A stretch of 64,000 nt of DNA, from assembly GCA_963575745.1 (NCBI GenBank), contig CAUYUJ010014200.1, forward strand, positions 266,072 to 330,071, read 5' to 3'. Made by a program: the position numbers and the translations under genes. The stretch comes from Prorocentrum cordatum. Its lineage: Eukaryota; Sar; Dinophyceae; Prorocentrales; Prorocentraceae. This document shows positions 53,521-64,000 of the stretch, piece after piece; position 1 is the first letter of the stretch, and each line of letters opens with the position of its first letter. The notes under the pieces were generated by a model. It was not told where the DNA came from, ran no database searches, and saw only the letters and a list, made by a program, of their open reading frames with translations.

Positions 53521-54180
53521 GACGGCGGCGACGTCGGCGGCGCCACTGGCGAGGCGGCCGGGCGGCGACGATGGCAGCGGCGAAGACGGCGGCGCCGTCG
53601 GTGGCGGCGCAGATGGCGACGATGCTGGCGGCGGCGGTAGAGACGACGGCAGAGAAGACGGCGGCAAAAGGGGCGACGGCGGCCACAAGAGTGTCCATGA
53701 TTGTATGCACGTCCAGTTTATGCCTGGCCGTGTCAGTAGGCGCGCACATGCTGTTCCCTCCAGCGAAGAGGCTGGAGGGTTCGCTCGCTTCTTGTCAGCA
53801 TCGACCCGCGTGACACGCATTGACACGCAATCGGTGAACATGCTTCCGTCTATGCGTGGGCATGTCCAACAGGGAAAGGAAGAGGAGGAGGAGGAGGAGG
53901 AGGAGGAGGAGGAGGAGGAGGCACATGAGAGGGAGCAGGTTGCCCTGGCATGTGAAAGCGGCATACGAAATTGCGATGAAACTCCTGGCGGCCCTAAGCG
54001 GCCCGTGCTACAATCCAACATCATTGACTGTGAGAAGGCGAAGAAGAGGACGAGGAGGAGCAGAATCCGTTGGAAACTGACCATCGGAGAATCATCAAGT
54101 GTACCAACAGCGAAATTCCTGGGACTGCAACTCCGCGAATCAACGTGACTGTTGAGTCCTGACAATCCTAATACTGCCAA
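53521..54180 (+). other. Mostly non-coding; weak candidate coding tail
   Basis: GCGGCG-rich sequence, then (GGA)n at 53880-53922. After it a plus-strand frame continues for about 75 codons to a stop near 54148 (EREQVALACESGIRNCDETP, then VPTAKFLGLQLREST) in less GC-rich sequence. No motif; could be chance. Confidence 0.2.
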
Positions 54181-54184
54181 ACAC

Positions 54185-56060
54185 CACCCCTGGGACTCTA
54201 CCCTTACGAACCCGTAATACGGTTGCACACTTTCGCAACGAATGTGCGCGGCGCTAACGCGAGAGACACACTTTGAAAAAGGAGCTGCCGTCCATAAAAC
54301 GGCTGCAAACTTTTAAAACGAATATGCGCGGCGCTACCGCGAGGGCTACATGTTCAATAAAAACCGCCCCCCGCCCTTGACACTGTGGCGAACGATAAGG
54401 ACGAATGTGCGCTGCGCTAACGCGAGCGCCAAGTTTTGAACTGGAACCGCCCTTCGTATTCGACAGTGTGGCAAACTTTTAAGAAGAATGTGTGCGGCGC
54501 CAAAGCGAGAACTACATGTTGAAAACGGTCCGCCCTCCATTCTTAAAGCTGCTGCATACGTACTGTTAGGACCCATGTGCGCGGTGCTGGAGCGAGAGCC
54601 ACATTAGGACATGCACCTGCCCTCCATCCTTGCAGCGGTTGTAATAATCAAGTTTCAAGACCTTCAAGGGTGAGGATGTCTCAGGCGAGACAAATGCCAG
54701 GCCCGCCCTACCGACACGTCTGGGGGTGCGACTATTGAAGCATGTAGAAAGACAAATTAGGAGGAGGAGAAAGAGGACATGAGGAAAATGGACACACGCG
54801 ACAAGCAGCAATGAATTCGCCCTCGTCACGAGACGTCCACTGATTGGTTTATGTGCCCTGGTGGCTTGCGCAATCACAACGAAAAAATCGAATTTAGAAC
54901 GACGGTTTGCGAAGCGTGGCCATGGTAGCACCAGTGCCGCGCTGGGGACCGCGGGTGCAGCGAATACTGGCCTGATGAAACATGAAAGACATACAACAGC
55001 ATGCACCAGAGGAGGTAGGAGGTAAGAGAAACGAAAGGGAGGGAAAGTAAGGTGAATGGAAGAGAGACAAACGAACGCCACGAGAGAGGCCATGCTCTCG
55101 TGGTGCTGGTTAGTAGGTTTGCATGTGGTTGCGACCGCGCGTGCGCCTTTAGTTCCGCCACTTTCTCGGTCTGTCCTCCCTCCCTTCATGGTTCCCTTTT
55201 TCATCTGTCGTCTTCCCTCCTCCCACATCATCTTCCTCTCTCCTCTCTCCTCCTCTCTTCTCTCTCCAATATCCTCTCCTCCTCCTCCTTCTATCCTCCT
55301 GCTCCTGTTTCTCTTCCTGCTCCTCCTCCTCATGCTCCTCCTCCACTTCTTCGCCTTATAGACAACTCCTCCCTGTCGCACACCGGGGCAAGTTTTTAGG
55401 GCGGGCCGGGCATTTCGCCTGAAACTTCCTAACCATTTATGACTCTGAAGCTTAAAAAGTGACAACAGCTTCACAGATGGAGGGCGGCTGGTTTTCAAAA
55501 TGTGGCTCTCGCCTTAGCGCCGCGCACATTCGTTTTCAACATTTTGCAAGAGCTTCACGGATTGAGGGCGGGTGGTTTTCAAAATGTGGCTCTCGCCTTC
55601 GCGCCGCGCACCTTCCTTTCAAACATTTGCAACAGCTTCACGGATTGAGGGCAGCTCCTTTTCAAAATGTAGCTCTCGCCTTAGCGCCGCGCACATTCGT
55701 TTTCAACATTTGCAAGAGCTGCACGGATTGAGGGCAGTTCCTTTTCAAAATGTGGCTCTCGCCTTAGCGCCGCGCACATTCGTTTTCAACATTTGCAAGA
55801 GCTGCACGGATTGAGGACAGCTCCTTTTCAAAATGTGGCTCTCGTCTTAGCGCCGCGCACATTCGTTTTCAACATTCGCAAGAGCTGCACGGATTGAGGG
55901 CAATTCCTTCTCAAAATGTGACTCTCGCCTTAGCGCCGCGCACATTCGTTTCGAACATTGCAAGAGCTTCACGGATTGAGTTTGGTTCCTTTTCAAAATG
56001 TGGCTCTCGCCTAATCGCCGCGCGCCTTCGTTTTCAAAATTTGCAAGAGTTCCACTGGTT
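54185..56060. mobile_element. Foldback-like structure with satellite arms
   Basis: The left arm (54185-54650) has five units of about 82 bp in one orientation, anchored on 'atgtgcgcggcgctaacgcg' at about 54243, 54327, 54407, 54488 and 54573. The right arm (55450-56060) has seven units of about 83 bp in the opposite orientation. The inner borders (54650-54740 and 55370-55450) are inverted copies too, both containing 'ggcccgcccta'. The center (54740-55370) is unique with a C/T-rich run at 55180-55340. No convincing gene. Confidence 0.6.
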
Positions 56061-56695
56061 CCCATGACCAACGTACCAGAAATAGTGTTTTGGACAGATT
56101 CAAGATTGGGCGGGTGCCACACTTATGCTGGCTCGCGGTGTCGAAGTAGCCAAAAAGGCGCTCTGGCACGATTCCAGATCGTCCAGACGCAGCAGTCAGG
56201 TTGATACGTGGCGTTGAAATCCAGAGAACAATACTTCGGCATGCTTCAGGATCTTCAAACGGCTGTCCTCCAACGAGGCAGTTCCTTCAATGGACATGAA
56301 CCGTTGTGGGGTCATATTAAGAGGGACCTTGGAGGGAGGGTTGATTCCAACATCGTTGATGACTCTTGGTTTTACACTGGTCCTCCTCCTCCTCCTCCTC
56401 TTCCCGGCCCTCCCTCCTCCTCCTCCTCCTCCTCCTCCTCCTTCTCCTCCCCCTCCCCCTTCCCTCCTCAACACACCTAGCGATGGATGATTCCGTTTGA
56501 TCGCATCCCAAGGCTGGTCGTTATGGCGGGCAGGGCGTTTCGCTTGAGGTTCCCTCACCACTTGTGCTCCTAACCCTTTTTACCTAACAGCGAAGACTGA
56601 TAGGTTTCTAATGGAGTCAAAAGAAAGCATCTGATGACTCCCCACGGGGGTCTGGGCGGGAGCCGGACAGGCGAGGGCCGGGCTCGTTTTAAGCA
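56061..56695. other. No gene recognised; extra copy of the foldback inner border
   Basis: (CCT)n at 56383-56465. 'tggcgggcagggcgtttcgc' near 56524 is a further copy, in the right-arm orientation, of the border at 55398. Confidence 0.5.
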
Positions 56696-56699
56696 AACA

Positions 56700-57325
56700 A
56701 TCGCACACTTCGTGCTCTTCGACCTCTCACTCCCCGGCCACATTTTGAATGCCCGGAGCCAACTGTAAGCCACTTCGTGCTCCTCGACTTCCCAGAACTC
56801 CATTCCCGGGCCACATTTTGGATGCCCGGAGCCAACTGTACGCCACTTCGTGCTCTTCGACTTCCCAGAACTCCATTCCCGGGCCACATTTTGAATGCCC
56901 GGAGCCAACTGTACGCCATTTCGTGCTCTTCGACTTCCCAGAACACCATTCCCGGGCCACATTTTGAATGCCCGGAGCCAACTGTAAGCCACTTCGTGCT
57001 CTTCGACTTCCCAGAACTCCATTCCCGGGCCACATTTTGAATGCCCGGAGCCAACTGTAAGCCACTTCGTGCTCTTCGACTTCCCAGAACTCCATTCCCG
57101 GGCCACATTTTGGATGCCCGGAGCCAACTGTAGGCCACTTCGTGCTCTTCGACTTCCCAGAACTCCATTCCCGGGCCACATTTTGAATGCCCGGAGCCAA
57201 CTGTAGGCCACTTCGTGGTCTTCGAGTTCCCAGAACTCCATTCCTGGGCATGATTTCGAATGCCCGGAGCCAACTGTAGGCCACTTCGTGTTTTTCGAGT
57301 TCCCAGAACTCCATTCCCGGGCTGC
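56700..57325. repeat. 73-bp tandem satellite
   Basis: 'ggagccaactgta' at 56755, 56828, 56901, 56974, 57047, 57120, 57193 and 57266: exactly 73 bp apart. Because 73 is not a multiple of three and no frame contains a stop in the unit, three minus-strand frames stay open; the repeated peptides are artefacts. Confidence 0.95.
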
Positions 57326-57329
57326 ATTT

Positions 57330-58640
57330 GGAATGCTGAGGCAGGCTGATGCTGAGGCTGAGGCAGGCTGAGGAGGCAGGCTGAGGCTGAGGCTGAGGCT
57401 GAAGGCAGACTGAGGCTGAGGCTGAAGCAGGCTGAGGCTGAGGCTGAGGCAGGCTGAGGCTGAGGCTGAGGCAGGCTGATGCTGAGGCAGGCTGAGGCTG
57501 AGGCTGAGGCTGATGCAGGCTGAGGCTGAGGCAGGCTGAGGCTGAGGCCGAGGCTGAAGGCAGACTGAGGCTGAGGCTGAAGCAGGCTGAGGCTGAGGCT
57601 GAGGCAGGCTGAGGCTGAGGCAGGCTGAGGCTGAGGCTGAGGCTGAAGGCTGAGGCTGAGGCTGAAGCAGGCTGAGGCTGAGGCAGAGGCAGGCTGAGGC
57701 TGAGGCAGGCTGATGCTGAGGCAGGCTGAGGCTGAGGCTGAGGCTGATGCAGGCTGAGGCTGAGGCAGGCTGAGGCTGAGGCCGAGGCTGAAGGCAGACT
57801 GAGGCTGAGGCTGAAGCAGGCTGAGGCTGAGGCTGAGGCAGGCTGAGGCTGAGGCAGGCTGAGGCTGAGGCTGAGGCAGGCTGAGGCTGAGGCAGGCGAG
57901 GCTGAAGGCAGACTGAGGCTGAGGCTGAAGCAGGCTGAGGCTGAGGCTGAGGCTGAGGCAGGCTGAGGCTGAGGCAGGCTGAGGCTGAGGCAGGCTGAGG
58001 CTGAGGCTGAGGCTGAGCAGGCTGAGGCAGGCAGGCTGAGGCTGAGGCTGAGGCTGAAGCAGGCTGAGGCTGAGGCTGAGGCTGAGGCTGAGGCTGAGGC
58101 TGAGGCAGGCTGAGGCTGAGGCTGAGGCTGAGGAGGCTGAGGCTGAGGCTGAGGCTGAGGCTGAGGCTGAGGCTGAGGCTGAGGCTGAGGCTGAGGCTGA
58201 GGCAGGCTGAGGCTGAGGCCGAGGCTGAAGGCAGACTGAGGCTGAGGCTGAAGCAGGCTGAGGCTGAGGCTGAGGCAGGCTGAGGCTGAGGCTGAGGCTG
58301 ATGCTGAGGCAGGCTGAGGCTGAGGCTGAGGCTGAGGCTGATGCAGGCTGAGGCTGAGGCAGGCTGAGGCTAAGGCCGAGGCTGAAGGCAGACTGAGGCT
58401 GAGGCTGAAGCAGGCTGAGGCTGAGGCAGAGGCAGGCTGAGGCTGAGGCTGAGGCAGGCTGATGCTGAGGCAGGCTGAGGCTGAGGCTGAGGCTGATGCA
58501 GGCTGAGGCTGAGGCAGGCTGAGGCTGAGGCCGAGGCTTGAGTGAGGCTGAAGCAGGCTGAGGCTGAGGCTGAGGCTGAGGCTGAGGCTGAGGCTGAGGC
58601 AGGCTGAGGCTGAGGCTGAGGCAGGCTGAGGCTGAGGCTG
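57330..58640. repeat. (GGCTGA)n hexanucleotide domain
   Basis: 1.3 kb of GAGGCT hexamers with CAGGCTGAGG and GAAGGCAGACTGAGG variants in larger repeating blocks (for example near 57390, 57560, 57785, 58225 and 58380). Minus-strand poly(Ser/Leu/Pro/Gln/Ala) frames are artefacts. Confidence 0.95.
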
Positions 58641-58705
58641 TGACTGCGACTGCCGTTGCCACTGCGACTGTCATCGCGAATGCGACTACGACTGCGAGGA
58701 CAGCA
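58640..58705. repeat. TGCGACTGC repeats
   Basis: Short run of 'gactgcgactgc' variants that ends the hexamer domain. Confidence 0.7.
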
Positions 58706-58789
58706 GAATTCTACAACAGGATTCTCATCTGAATCTTAAGGGGAATGCTTCCAGATATGCTCCTACACATCGCTGTTAGGTTGCTTTGC

Positions 58790-58985
58790 CGGGGTAATAG
58801 GATAAGTAAACAATTACACGGATGGAGCACTGATGGTTTGCAATATGGGTCTGTCGCCTTCGCGCCGCCCGCGCGTCTCAAAAACAACCCAAACAGGTAC
58901 ACGGATGGAAGGCAGTTCGCTGTCAAAATGATGCTCTCACCTTAGTGCCGCGCAGCGCGCACAAGTCTTTTAAGAACTATCCCGG
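58790..58985. repeat. Two further units of the satellite of about 83 bp
   Basis: Two diverged copies with 'acacggatggagc' and 'gtacacggatggaaggc', followed by 'ctcaccttagtgccgcgca', same orientation as the 55450-56060 arm. Confidence 0.55.
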
Positions 58986-59049
58986 CAGATGACCCAACCA
59001 TAGGCAAGTGCCAATACCACAAGGCAGGTCGCCAGGGGCCAGGAGCCAG

Positions 59050-59195
59050 GAGACGTGTAAGGGTTGAGCCGAAACGGGCGGGACGGCGGCCTGTGAACCC
59101 TGCCATTGGGGCCGGCGGTGGAACTCCCTGCGGGGCCACGAAAAGTGTGAGGGGTGAGCCGAAATGGGCGGGGCGGCGGTCTGCAAGCCCTGCTT
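59050..59195. repeat. Tandem duplication of about 90 bp
   Basis: 'gggttgagccgaaacgggcg' near 59060 and 'ggggtgagccgaaatgggcg' near 59148, each followed by 'ggcggcctgtgaaccctgc'-like sequence. Confidence 0.65.
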
Positions 59196-59404
59196 ACGCG
59201 GCCTTTCCTCGGAACCTTGGATACGCCAGCTGACCCCGAGATAGCGGCACTTAGCGGCAACTCACTGGCAACTGAACGGCAAATCAATGGCACTTAGCGG
59301 CACGCGTTGAGGCCCCGCGGGATGGGCGCGGCGATGGTGCGGCCATGCCGCGGACCCATACTTCTTGGTATCGTGTCATGTTGTTTTCATGTTCATCCTG
59401 GTCG

Positions 59405-59815
59405 CCCACCTCCTTCTGAATACTCTGCCTCCTCCGCCCCGTGTCCCTTCTCATGCCCTCCTCCTCCCCCTCATTCCCCCGCCACTCCTCCTCCTCCTCC
59501 TCCTCCTTCTCCTCCTCCTCTTCCTCCTCCTCCTCACCCTCCTCCTCCTCCTTCTCTTCCTCGTCCTCCTCCTCCTCTTCCTCCTCCTCCTCGTCCGCTT
59601 CCTCCTCCTCCTCCTCCTCCTCCTCCTCCCCCTCCTCATGTTCCTCCTCCTCCTGCTTCTCCTCCTCCTCCTGCTTCTCCTGTTCCTGCTCCGCCTCCTC
59701 CTCCTCCTCCCAGCATCATCAGCATCATCATCATCAGCAGCAGCATCATCAGCATCATCATTGTCATCATCATCAACAACATCAGCATCGCCACCATCAC
59801 CATCATCATCCGCCC
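59405..59815. repeat. (CCT)n then (ATC)n tracts
   Basis: CCT/CTCCTT to 59710, then CATCAT/CAGCAT to 59812. Frames here are artefacts. Confidence 0.95.
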
Positions 59816-59979
59816 CATGCTGCCACGGGTATCCCGAGACATCGGTCAATCGAGGGCGACCACGTTTGCACCGCAACCCGTGGGGCGAGACTTCGATGAC
59901 GGCGCGCCGCCGTACGAGTTCCCGCGGGCGGCCAGCCACTTCGCCGATGGTGCGGGGCGCGGGGGGCACGACAGCGGGG

Positions 59980-60150
59980 GGGAGGACGAGGAGGAGGAGG
60001 AGGAATAGGAGAAGGAGGAGGAGGAGGAGAAGGCGGGAGAGGAAGAGGACGAGGACGAGGACGAGCAGGAGGAGGAGGACGACGACGAGGAGGACGAGGA
60101 GGAGGCGGGGGAGGACGACGACGACGACGACGAGGGAGGACGAGGCCAGA
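59980..60150. repeat. (GGA)n and (GAC)n tract
   Basis: GGA repeats turning into GACGAG and GACGAC. Confidence 0.9.
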
Positions 60151-60439
60151 GGGAGGATATGGATATGGCAGGGAAGAAGAGGAAGGACGGGGGGAGAGGC
60201 GTGGAAGTGGGGTGATGGGGGACAAAAGGGGAAACCCTCGAACGACCCTGCGAAATCGAGGGGCAGAGGTGCTCTCCACCAGGGGCCGCGTCAGCTTGTA
60301 GCAGGCTCGGCTCCGCGCGGCGCGGAGCCGGGTCCCCTCTTGGGCCGCCTCACCCCCCCCCTTCCCTTTTTTTCCCCCCCCCGCCCCATCCCCTCCCCCT
60401 CCTCCTCGAGCGTGCCCAGGGGGACAGTGTCCAATGATC

Positions 60440-63400
60440 TCAACCACTGCCACGAGGAGCGCCTGGCCTCGCGATGGTTGCGGGGCGGGCAACCTGATGG
60501 CGAACAGCACGCAAAACGGCTCGACGCGCTTCGGCGGAAACAGGATGGACAGGCAGAGTACGCAGAGCATCATGAAGATAGGAGGCGAAAACACAAACAA
60601 CAAGGGAGTCGCGAGAGGGGGAGAGGAGCCCGAATCGGGCGATGGGGCAGGTGGGCAGGGGCCGATGGACGGTGAGGGTGAGAACGCGACAGAAATGGGG
60701 GCACCGCAAGGTGTGAGAGAACCTGTGGGGCGTGTTGCACCCAAAAATACATAGATTCTGTTCCTGAAAACGTGTTGACGTGATCCACCCACCCGCTGAT
60801 GTCTTAAGGATGGCGAAGGACCAGGCAGGAGGGAGGGAGGAGAGAGCGGCTTTCACTTCATCCCAAGGAACGGCATCGACTTCATCAACGTTATATGTAA
60901 ACCAACGACGGAGGCGTTTGTGAAACAGAGCACGAAGATTGTCATGGTATACTTGCAGGAGAACTTCTCTATAGAGGATACGTTGAGGGTGAGGAGCAGG
61001 GGGAGCTAGGTGAGGACGAGCTCGCTGGACATCCCGAAGCTCACGAATGGCCTGGCAGAAAAGAGGGCGGAGACGTGGCCATTCAGGGAAACCTCTCGCA
61101 GCAGCTTCCAGGTTCGCGGCGAGAGCGGGTGCCTGCCAGGAGCTGGGCCATGGTTGCCCTGAGATCGAACGTGCCAGAGAGTACTCGTCTGCACAGGCTA
61201 TGTGGACACGGCGGCGATCTGTTCCCATCCTGAGAAAGAAAAAAGAGCGGCCCGAATAATCTGGACAGCGTTGAGAATCCAGAGGCTAAGGATTCTCGGC
61301 CCCCCCCCCACGGGTGCAAATTGCTCCGCGATCCTTGGCAGAAGCAGCAAAACGGCAGGCGAAATACTGATGCCAGCACACTGTACTCGCGCCGGCGAAG
61401 CTTGCCAGGGAGGGGCTGGAACTGGCCAGCGCACGAGAGCGTCGTGACGGCTCCGACAGAATAGAGCGACGCAGTCGTAGAGGTGGGTGCTCCCAAGCGC
61501 GCAATACATCTTGAACGCTTCACATATCTTTCGAACGGCTTGCTCCGCGATGTTCCGGGGTCAACTTCTGGCCCAATCCACATCCCAAGATATTTAACCA
61601 TCGGAACCACATTTATCGAGGTCCACCGCGGGGCCAGGTCGGCAATGCGGTTTTCGTGCGCAACTGCGATCTCATCAGCGAATGGGCCTGCCAGGGGACC
61701 CAGCTTGCACTCGGGGACCTTGACGGTCAGGTGGGCGAGCGATCGGGCACTTTCGAAGACCTGGCCGAGGAAGGGGAGGGAGTCCAAGCTCTTGAGCACA
61801 GCGCCGATATCATCAGCGCACGATCGGGAAACTCCTCGATCGGCGTTCTCGATCAAGGTGCGGAAGTTTAGCGTGAACGGGTCCATGCCCCACGCGAAAA
61901 GTGACCCACTCGCTGGGCATCCTTGAATGATGCCACTGGGCACCTGGAAAAGTACACTGGTGTGTCCGCCTATGGGGCCAACGCAAACGACGCCCTGTCA
62001 CAGGAAGGTCAGACAGTCCAGAAGCGGGCCAGGGAGACTCGGACGACGCAGAACCATAGACAGCCAGCCCGGAGAAAGCGACGGAAGCGCCTGCCCAAAA
62101 TCATAGCAGCTAAGACTCGGAAGCGAAGTCGCTGGCGAGGGCCGCGTGCTGAAGATCCGAGCCAGGCCATCCAACTCAATAGTAGCATTCCCGAACCGGC
62201 GGCGGGGAGCGAAACCGTTCTGGGCGGGGTCGGCGCACCGGGCCAGGGATCTCGCAAGCCCGCGCGCACAGAGACCCATCAAAATCTTGCCATCGCAGCT
62301 CTTGAGCCCCAAGGGGCGGGCATCTCCAGCATCTCGAACAATCCCTCCACCAACGCTCTCACCAGGTTCTCCCCCCTTTGGGATAAATGCGCCCGCGAGG
62401 AAATTAAGCCCGCACAGGAGCGAGTGGCCATCTAGGACCCACTGGGGGCTCTCAAACAGGATCTCGTCGCCGAGCGGGGCCCTCTGCCGCGCGCTGTAGG
62501 GCAGCAGGTCGGGGCCAGGCGCACCGCGGGACAATATGCGCAAGCGCCGCTTAAAAGTGACCGAAGGTCGGCGGCGGCAAGGCGTCGGGCGGCATCGCCA
62601 GCTCGAAGCGGTCCAGATAAGCAGATGCGGCCTCTTCATCAAAAGGTTTGGCACGAAACACTGGGGCCCAGTGGTTAGCCAACGCATCCAGGATCTGCTT
62701 GGAGCGATGTTCAACATGTTGGGTTCCAAGGGCTCGAACTCCAGCCAGGGGCATCGTCTTGCCACGCGGGGCCCGAAGTAGATCTCGTTTTCTCTGTCGA
62801 GCTGCGCGCTGCCTGGTACGAAGCTGTCTGCTGGGATCCACCGCAGCTCTGTTCTCGGCCTGGAGCGTCTTAGTAGCCGATTGGGCGCCTTCCCAATAGA
62901 GAGCATTCGAAGGCGCGGTGAACGCCTCAGGGTCGGAGAGCGAGACGGATCAAGAGTTGCGGTCGAGGCATAAGTGTTCGAGGCAGAGAGGATGAGAGCG
63001 ATGAAGAAGAAGAGCGAGCCCACAATCACGACGAAATGCCGCCCTGGCCATCCCCCGAACCATCAAATACTTCGCTAGAGAACAGTTATGTCGTTTCAAA
63101 ATGATCGCGTTCCTCGCGCGTTGCGCCGCTGCTCCCATGAGAGACTTGCAATAATCGAAACGAAGAGGAGGGGGGAGATGATCAGCAGGAGCCGCCCCCC
63201 ATGCAGCACGCAAAAACTGCCGATACTCGTCGGTCTGGAAGATCTACCGCGGCATAGGACGGCCCGCAGGAGGGAGAGGCGGGGGCACCTGGATCGTCGC
63301 CGTCGCAGCAGCGTGATCCGAGACCCTCGATGCATGCAAGACCTCGGGATGATCGAGGACTTCGCCCCCTGTCGCGCACTGCGAAAAGACCCATCCAGGG

Positions 63401-64000
63401 GCCGAACAAAATGATCGGTCGATGTGCGTGAGGTTTCGCTGGGAGCGGTTGTAGCGGGAGGGGGCCGAGAGCTGAAATTCCACCGCGCGGCCCAACGCAG
63501 CTTTCCATGGTTGGGGAGGGGAACGGGTTCAGGAAGAGCGGAGGGACCTTGATCGTTGCAAAGAGGAACGGACGTGTGCGAGGCTAGGTCGAGGCCCCCC
63601 GCCACGCGCGCGCACTTGTTCAGCGGGTCTCCCGAGGCTGCCTCTAACTCAGCAGCGATCTGCGCAAGAACTGCCTTCTTCTCATCTGCGGACAGGCCGA
63701 AGTTATGAACATTGAAATGGGAAATCCAGGAGGCTTCCTTGTCGGCAATGATCTCGGCGCGCAACGCTCGCCCAGGAACCGGCGGAACCGTCGCCGTCGT
63801 AGGGGGGGGGGGGGGGCTGCGCACCTCAGCCTGTCCTCTGAGAAGGAAAAGGTGGGGAGCAACGCCAACGCGCCACCAGCGCTGGCGTCGGGGCGAAGGG
63901 AGAACGCAGCAGAGGAAAGGGATATTAAGCTGGTGGGGCAAATCATTGACGCCGGCAAGGCGGCCGTGCGTCTCCTGGATAGAGACCCGGGAGCCCGCCT
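60440..64000 (-). pseudogene. LINE ORF2 (APE endonuclease, reverse transcriptase, zinc knuckle), degraded, runs off the window
   Basis: Read on the minus strand from the right edge. The APE-type endonuclease shows SIQETHG (about 63983-63963), HNFGLSADEKKAVLAQI near 63700, AGGLD in place of GDFN near 63590, and ASRVSDHAAA near 63315. Linker: ANHWAPVFRAKPFDEEA. RT: GAPGPDLLPYSA, RPLGLKSCDGKI, AQNGFAPRRRFGNATIEL, YDFGQALPSLS (motif A, about 62108), IIQGCPASG (motif B, about 61920), CADDIG (motif C, 61820-61804), then MVKYLGMWIG. C-terminal knuckle: CIFGCNTPHRFSHTLRC near 60700-60760. Catalytic DD is present. Damage: frame changes near 63500, 62900, 62600 and 61200, a TAG near 63244 and a TGA at 61998-62000. 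It nicks target DNA and primes reverse transcription in intact relatives; this copy cannot make one protein. Sequence below 60440 is probably its 3' end. Confidence 0.8.

Overview
The window reads as a gene-poor, repeat-saturated stretch of a large, GC-rich nuclear genome, most likely from a dinoflagellate (a Prorocentrum-like genome would fit). The inference rests on three things: two retroelement classes that are abundant in dinoflagellates (an APE-type LINE and a GIY-YIG/reverse-transcriptase Penelope-like element), short G/C-ending candidate exons stranded in non-coding DNA, and kilobases of (GGA)n/(CCT)n, (CA)n, (ATC)n and (CT)n. There is no bacterial operon structure, and I saw no rRNA, tRNA or CRISPR. 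Most long open frames here are low-complexity artefacts of trinucleotide repeats and were left out.

Layout. 0-3 kb: a probable SNF2-helicase exon (motif VI) runs into a (GGA)n expansion, followed by a small inverted-repeat element and a (CA)n tract. 3.4-8.3 kb: a segmental duplication carries two arrays of a 101-bp satellite, then an array of about 77 bp. 8.6-29.6 kb: scattered MITE-like families (four kinds, two or three copies each), degenerate satellites, a 2-kb purine-rich run at 16.2-18.2 kb, (ATC)n at 21.4-22.1 kb, and a foldback element with arms of about 210 bp at 26.7-27.3 kb. 30.0-35.9 kb: the best-preserved element, a Penelope-like retroelement of about 5.9 kb with two 213-bp direct terminal repeats (2 differences), an N-terminal GIY-YIG nuclease, a YVDD reverse transcriptase, an Arg/Asp/Ser-rich tail and an extra downstream frame. 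It lies between (CT)n tracts and is followed by a 152-bp satellite.

37.2-39.8 kb (minus strand): a broken, compositionally distinct gene encoding two Cys/His clusters separated by coiled coil; I do not recognise it. 42.1-46.7 kb and 48.1-49.5 kb: two members of what looks like a DNA-transposon family with CCCTGGWAGACA termini and subterminal TAGAYAC repeats. The second has an inferable empty site and a TA duplication; the first encloses a LINE 3' fragment and several satellites. 49.5-52.1 kb (minus): a decayed gag-like or unknown gene. 54.2-56.1 kb: a foldback-like structure whose arms are arrays of about 83 bp. 56.7-58.6 kb: a 73-bp satellite and a (GGCTGA)n tract. 60.4-64.0 kb (minus): a degraded LINE ORF2 (endonuclease, RT, C-terminal zinc knuckle) that runs off the right edge.

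Functionally, the window is a record of transposition and satellite growth. The Penelope-like element is closest to intact, though it still needs one frame correction. The LINE, the zinc-cluster gene and the 49.5-52.1 kb gene all carry stops or frameshifts. Cellular genes are represented only by isolated exon candidates (0.3, 13.3 and 18.2 kb).
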